A stretch of 64,000 nucleotides of DNA, taken from JAHDHW01 sp965277415 (lineage in GTDB: Bacteria > Bacteroidota > Bacteroidia > Chitinophagales > Saprospiraceae). Below the pieces are notes generated by a model, which ran no database searches, was not told where the DNA came from, and worked only from the letters and a program-made list of their open reading frames with translations. Position numbers and translations under genes: made by a program. Shown in pieces: positions 62,912 through 64,000 of the stretch; the stretch's first letter is position 1; every line of letters starts with the position of its first letter. The stretch is from contig CBDICS010000052.1 of the NCBI GenBank assembly GCA_965277415.1, positions 11,803 to 75,802 on the forward strand, read 5' to 3'.

Positions 62912-64000
62912 ATGAGAAATATACTAGTTATAGGAGCGGGTAGATCATCAACAGCACTGATAAATTATGTCCTTTCAAAGGCTGAAGAACAGGGATGGTT
63001 TGTCACTGTTGCCGATTTTGATCCAAAATTAGCAAATCAAAAAGTCAATAATCACCCTTTTGGTCGCGGTACTTGGTTAGATGTGACTAAAGTAAATGAT
63101 CGTAGAGAATTAATAGAAAGAGCTGAGATAGTGGTGTCCTTATTACCAGCGCATCTGCATTTGGAAGTTGCACAAGATTGTATTCGCCTCAAAAAGCATT
63201 TGATTACGGCTTCTTATGTTTCAAAAGAGATGTATAGATTAGGAGATGAGGCCAGAGATCGGGAGTTGATTTTTATGGGAGAGATGGGGCTTGACCCTGG
63301 AATCGACCATATGTCTGCCAAGCAGAAAATCGATGAAATCAAAGAAAAAGGAGGAAAACTTACTGCTTTCAGATCATATACGGGAGGACTGATTGCACCT
63401 GAAAGTGATGACAATCCTTGGCATTATAAATTTACATGGAATCCTCGAAATGTCATTTTAGCTGGACAAGGGACAGCTCAATACCTTGAAAACGGTAAAT
63501 ACAAATACATTCCCTATAATCGTTTATTTAGTCAATATCGAACAATTGATGTAAAAGGCATGGGGGCTTTTGAAGTATATGCAAATAGAGATTCGCTATT
63601 GTATCGTGATGTTTATGGTTTATCTGATATCCCTAATATTTTACGAGGTACTATCCGCTATGCTGGTTTCTGTGATGCATGGGATGCTTTGATTAAAATA
63701 GGATTGACAGATGGTTCTTATCCTATTTTAGAGTCAAAAGATTTGACTTACCATTCTTTAATGGAGGCTTATCTTGGACCTAGAGAAGGTACAGGTTCAG
63801 TGCGCGAGCGAATAGCTGAATTCTTGGGAGAAACACCATTTTCGCCAGTCATGAGAAAATTAGATTGGTTAGGCCTGTTTAGAAATAAGCGGATTCAGTT
63901 AGAAAGAGCTACACCTGCTCTTATACTTGAAAACTTGCTTCTTGAAAAATGGAAATTGCAAGATGATGATAAGGATATGATCATTATGCGACATGAATTT
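62912..64000 (+). CDS. Saccharopine dehydrogenase-like protein (3' end outside window)
   Basis: An ATG at 62912 opens 363 codons in frame to the window end with no stop. The protein begins MRNILVIGAGRSSTALINYV, an NAD(P) Rossmann motif, and continues VSLLPAHLHLEVAQDCI, HLITASYVSKEM and GEMGLDPGIDHMSAKQ, which are hallmarks of the saccharopine reductase/dehydrogenase C-terminal (lysine-linked) family. The family links lysine and 2-oxoglutarate through saccharopine, and homologues also act in polyamine or lysine catabolism. dapB in the same window shows a diaminopimelate route, so a catabolic or alternative role is likely. Confidence 0.9.
   Translation, partial: MRNILVIGAGRSSTALINYVLSKAEEQGWFVTVADFDPKLANQKVNNHPFGRGTWLDVTKVNDRRELIERAEIVVSLLPAHLHLEVAQDCIRLKKHLITASYVSKEMYRLGDEARDRELIFMGEMGLDPGIDHMSAKQKIDEIKEKGGKLTAFRSYTGGLIAPESDDNPWHYKFTWNPRNVILAGQGTAQYLENGKYKYIPYNRLFSQYRTIDVKGMGAFEVYANRDSLLYRDVYGLSDIPNILRGTIRYAGFCDAWDALIKIGLTDGSYPILESKDLTYHSLMEAYLGPREGTGSVRERIAEFLGETPFSPVMRKLDWLGLFRNKRIQLERATPALILENLLLEKWKLQDDDKDMIIMRHEF

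Overview
The window is AT-rich DNA from a member of the Bacteroidota, most likely of the Saprospiraceae type. The phylum call rests on several secreted proteins ending in type IX secretion (T9SS) sorting domains, starts without a clear Shine-Dalgarno sequence, and a good TTTG / TAnnTTTG promoter. The family-level placement is inference. No tRNA, rRNA, CRISPR array or intact insertion sequence was recognised.

Layout. 1-8.0 kb: the 3' part of a giant T9SS adhesin-like protein and a TPR/PD40/SPOR envelope protein. 8.0-15.3 kb: a 98-bp tandem repeat, then tilS, an ABC-2 exporter pair, rdgB with a small coupled gene, ilvE and an aldo/keto reductase. 15.8-19.7 kb: a three-gene operon of an EAD11-like adaptor, an ABC ATPase with an extra N-terminal domain, and a large membrane protein. 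19.8-25.2 kb: a hybrid sensor kinase, dapB, an atypical aquaporin and a cysteine desulfurase. 25.5-26.9 kb: a thioredoxin/DUF2024/MarR operon with a well-formed promoter and a perfect palindromic operator candidate. 27-37.5 kb: small accessory genes, including VOC and GNAT proteins, a propeller lipoprotein, a membrane MutS-like ATPase, a sugar dehydrogenase, an FkbM methyltransferase, a TonB-like protein and an HD-PycTM fusion, with decayed gene remnants. 37.6-42.3 kb: a T9SS FG-GAP/UnbV protein paired with a T9SS five-haem cytochrome. 42.6-47.0 kb: an operon of an intracellular subtilase, a ComEC-like metallo-beta-lactamase and an EndoU-like RNase fused to a lamin-tail domain. 47.3-64 kb: NUDIX, a T9SS protein, a glycogen/alpha-glucan block (branching enzyme, GH57, glycosyltransferase, GH31), a cystathionine beta-synthase-like enzyme, a LysM protein, kdsB, an acetyltransferase, cytidine deaminase and a truncated saccharopine dehydrogenase-like gene.

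The best candidates for an undescribed system are the subtilase/MBL/EndoU-LTD operon, which looks like a cytoplasmic protease-controlled RNase module, and the EAD11/ABC/membrane-protein operon, which looks like a conflict or signalling transporter. The HD-PycTM protein has Asn in place of the Asp of its HD motif. Intergenic space is crowded with at least four families of palindromic, MITE-like repeats. One copy is nested inside another, which gives a relative order of insertion.
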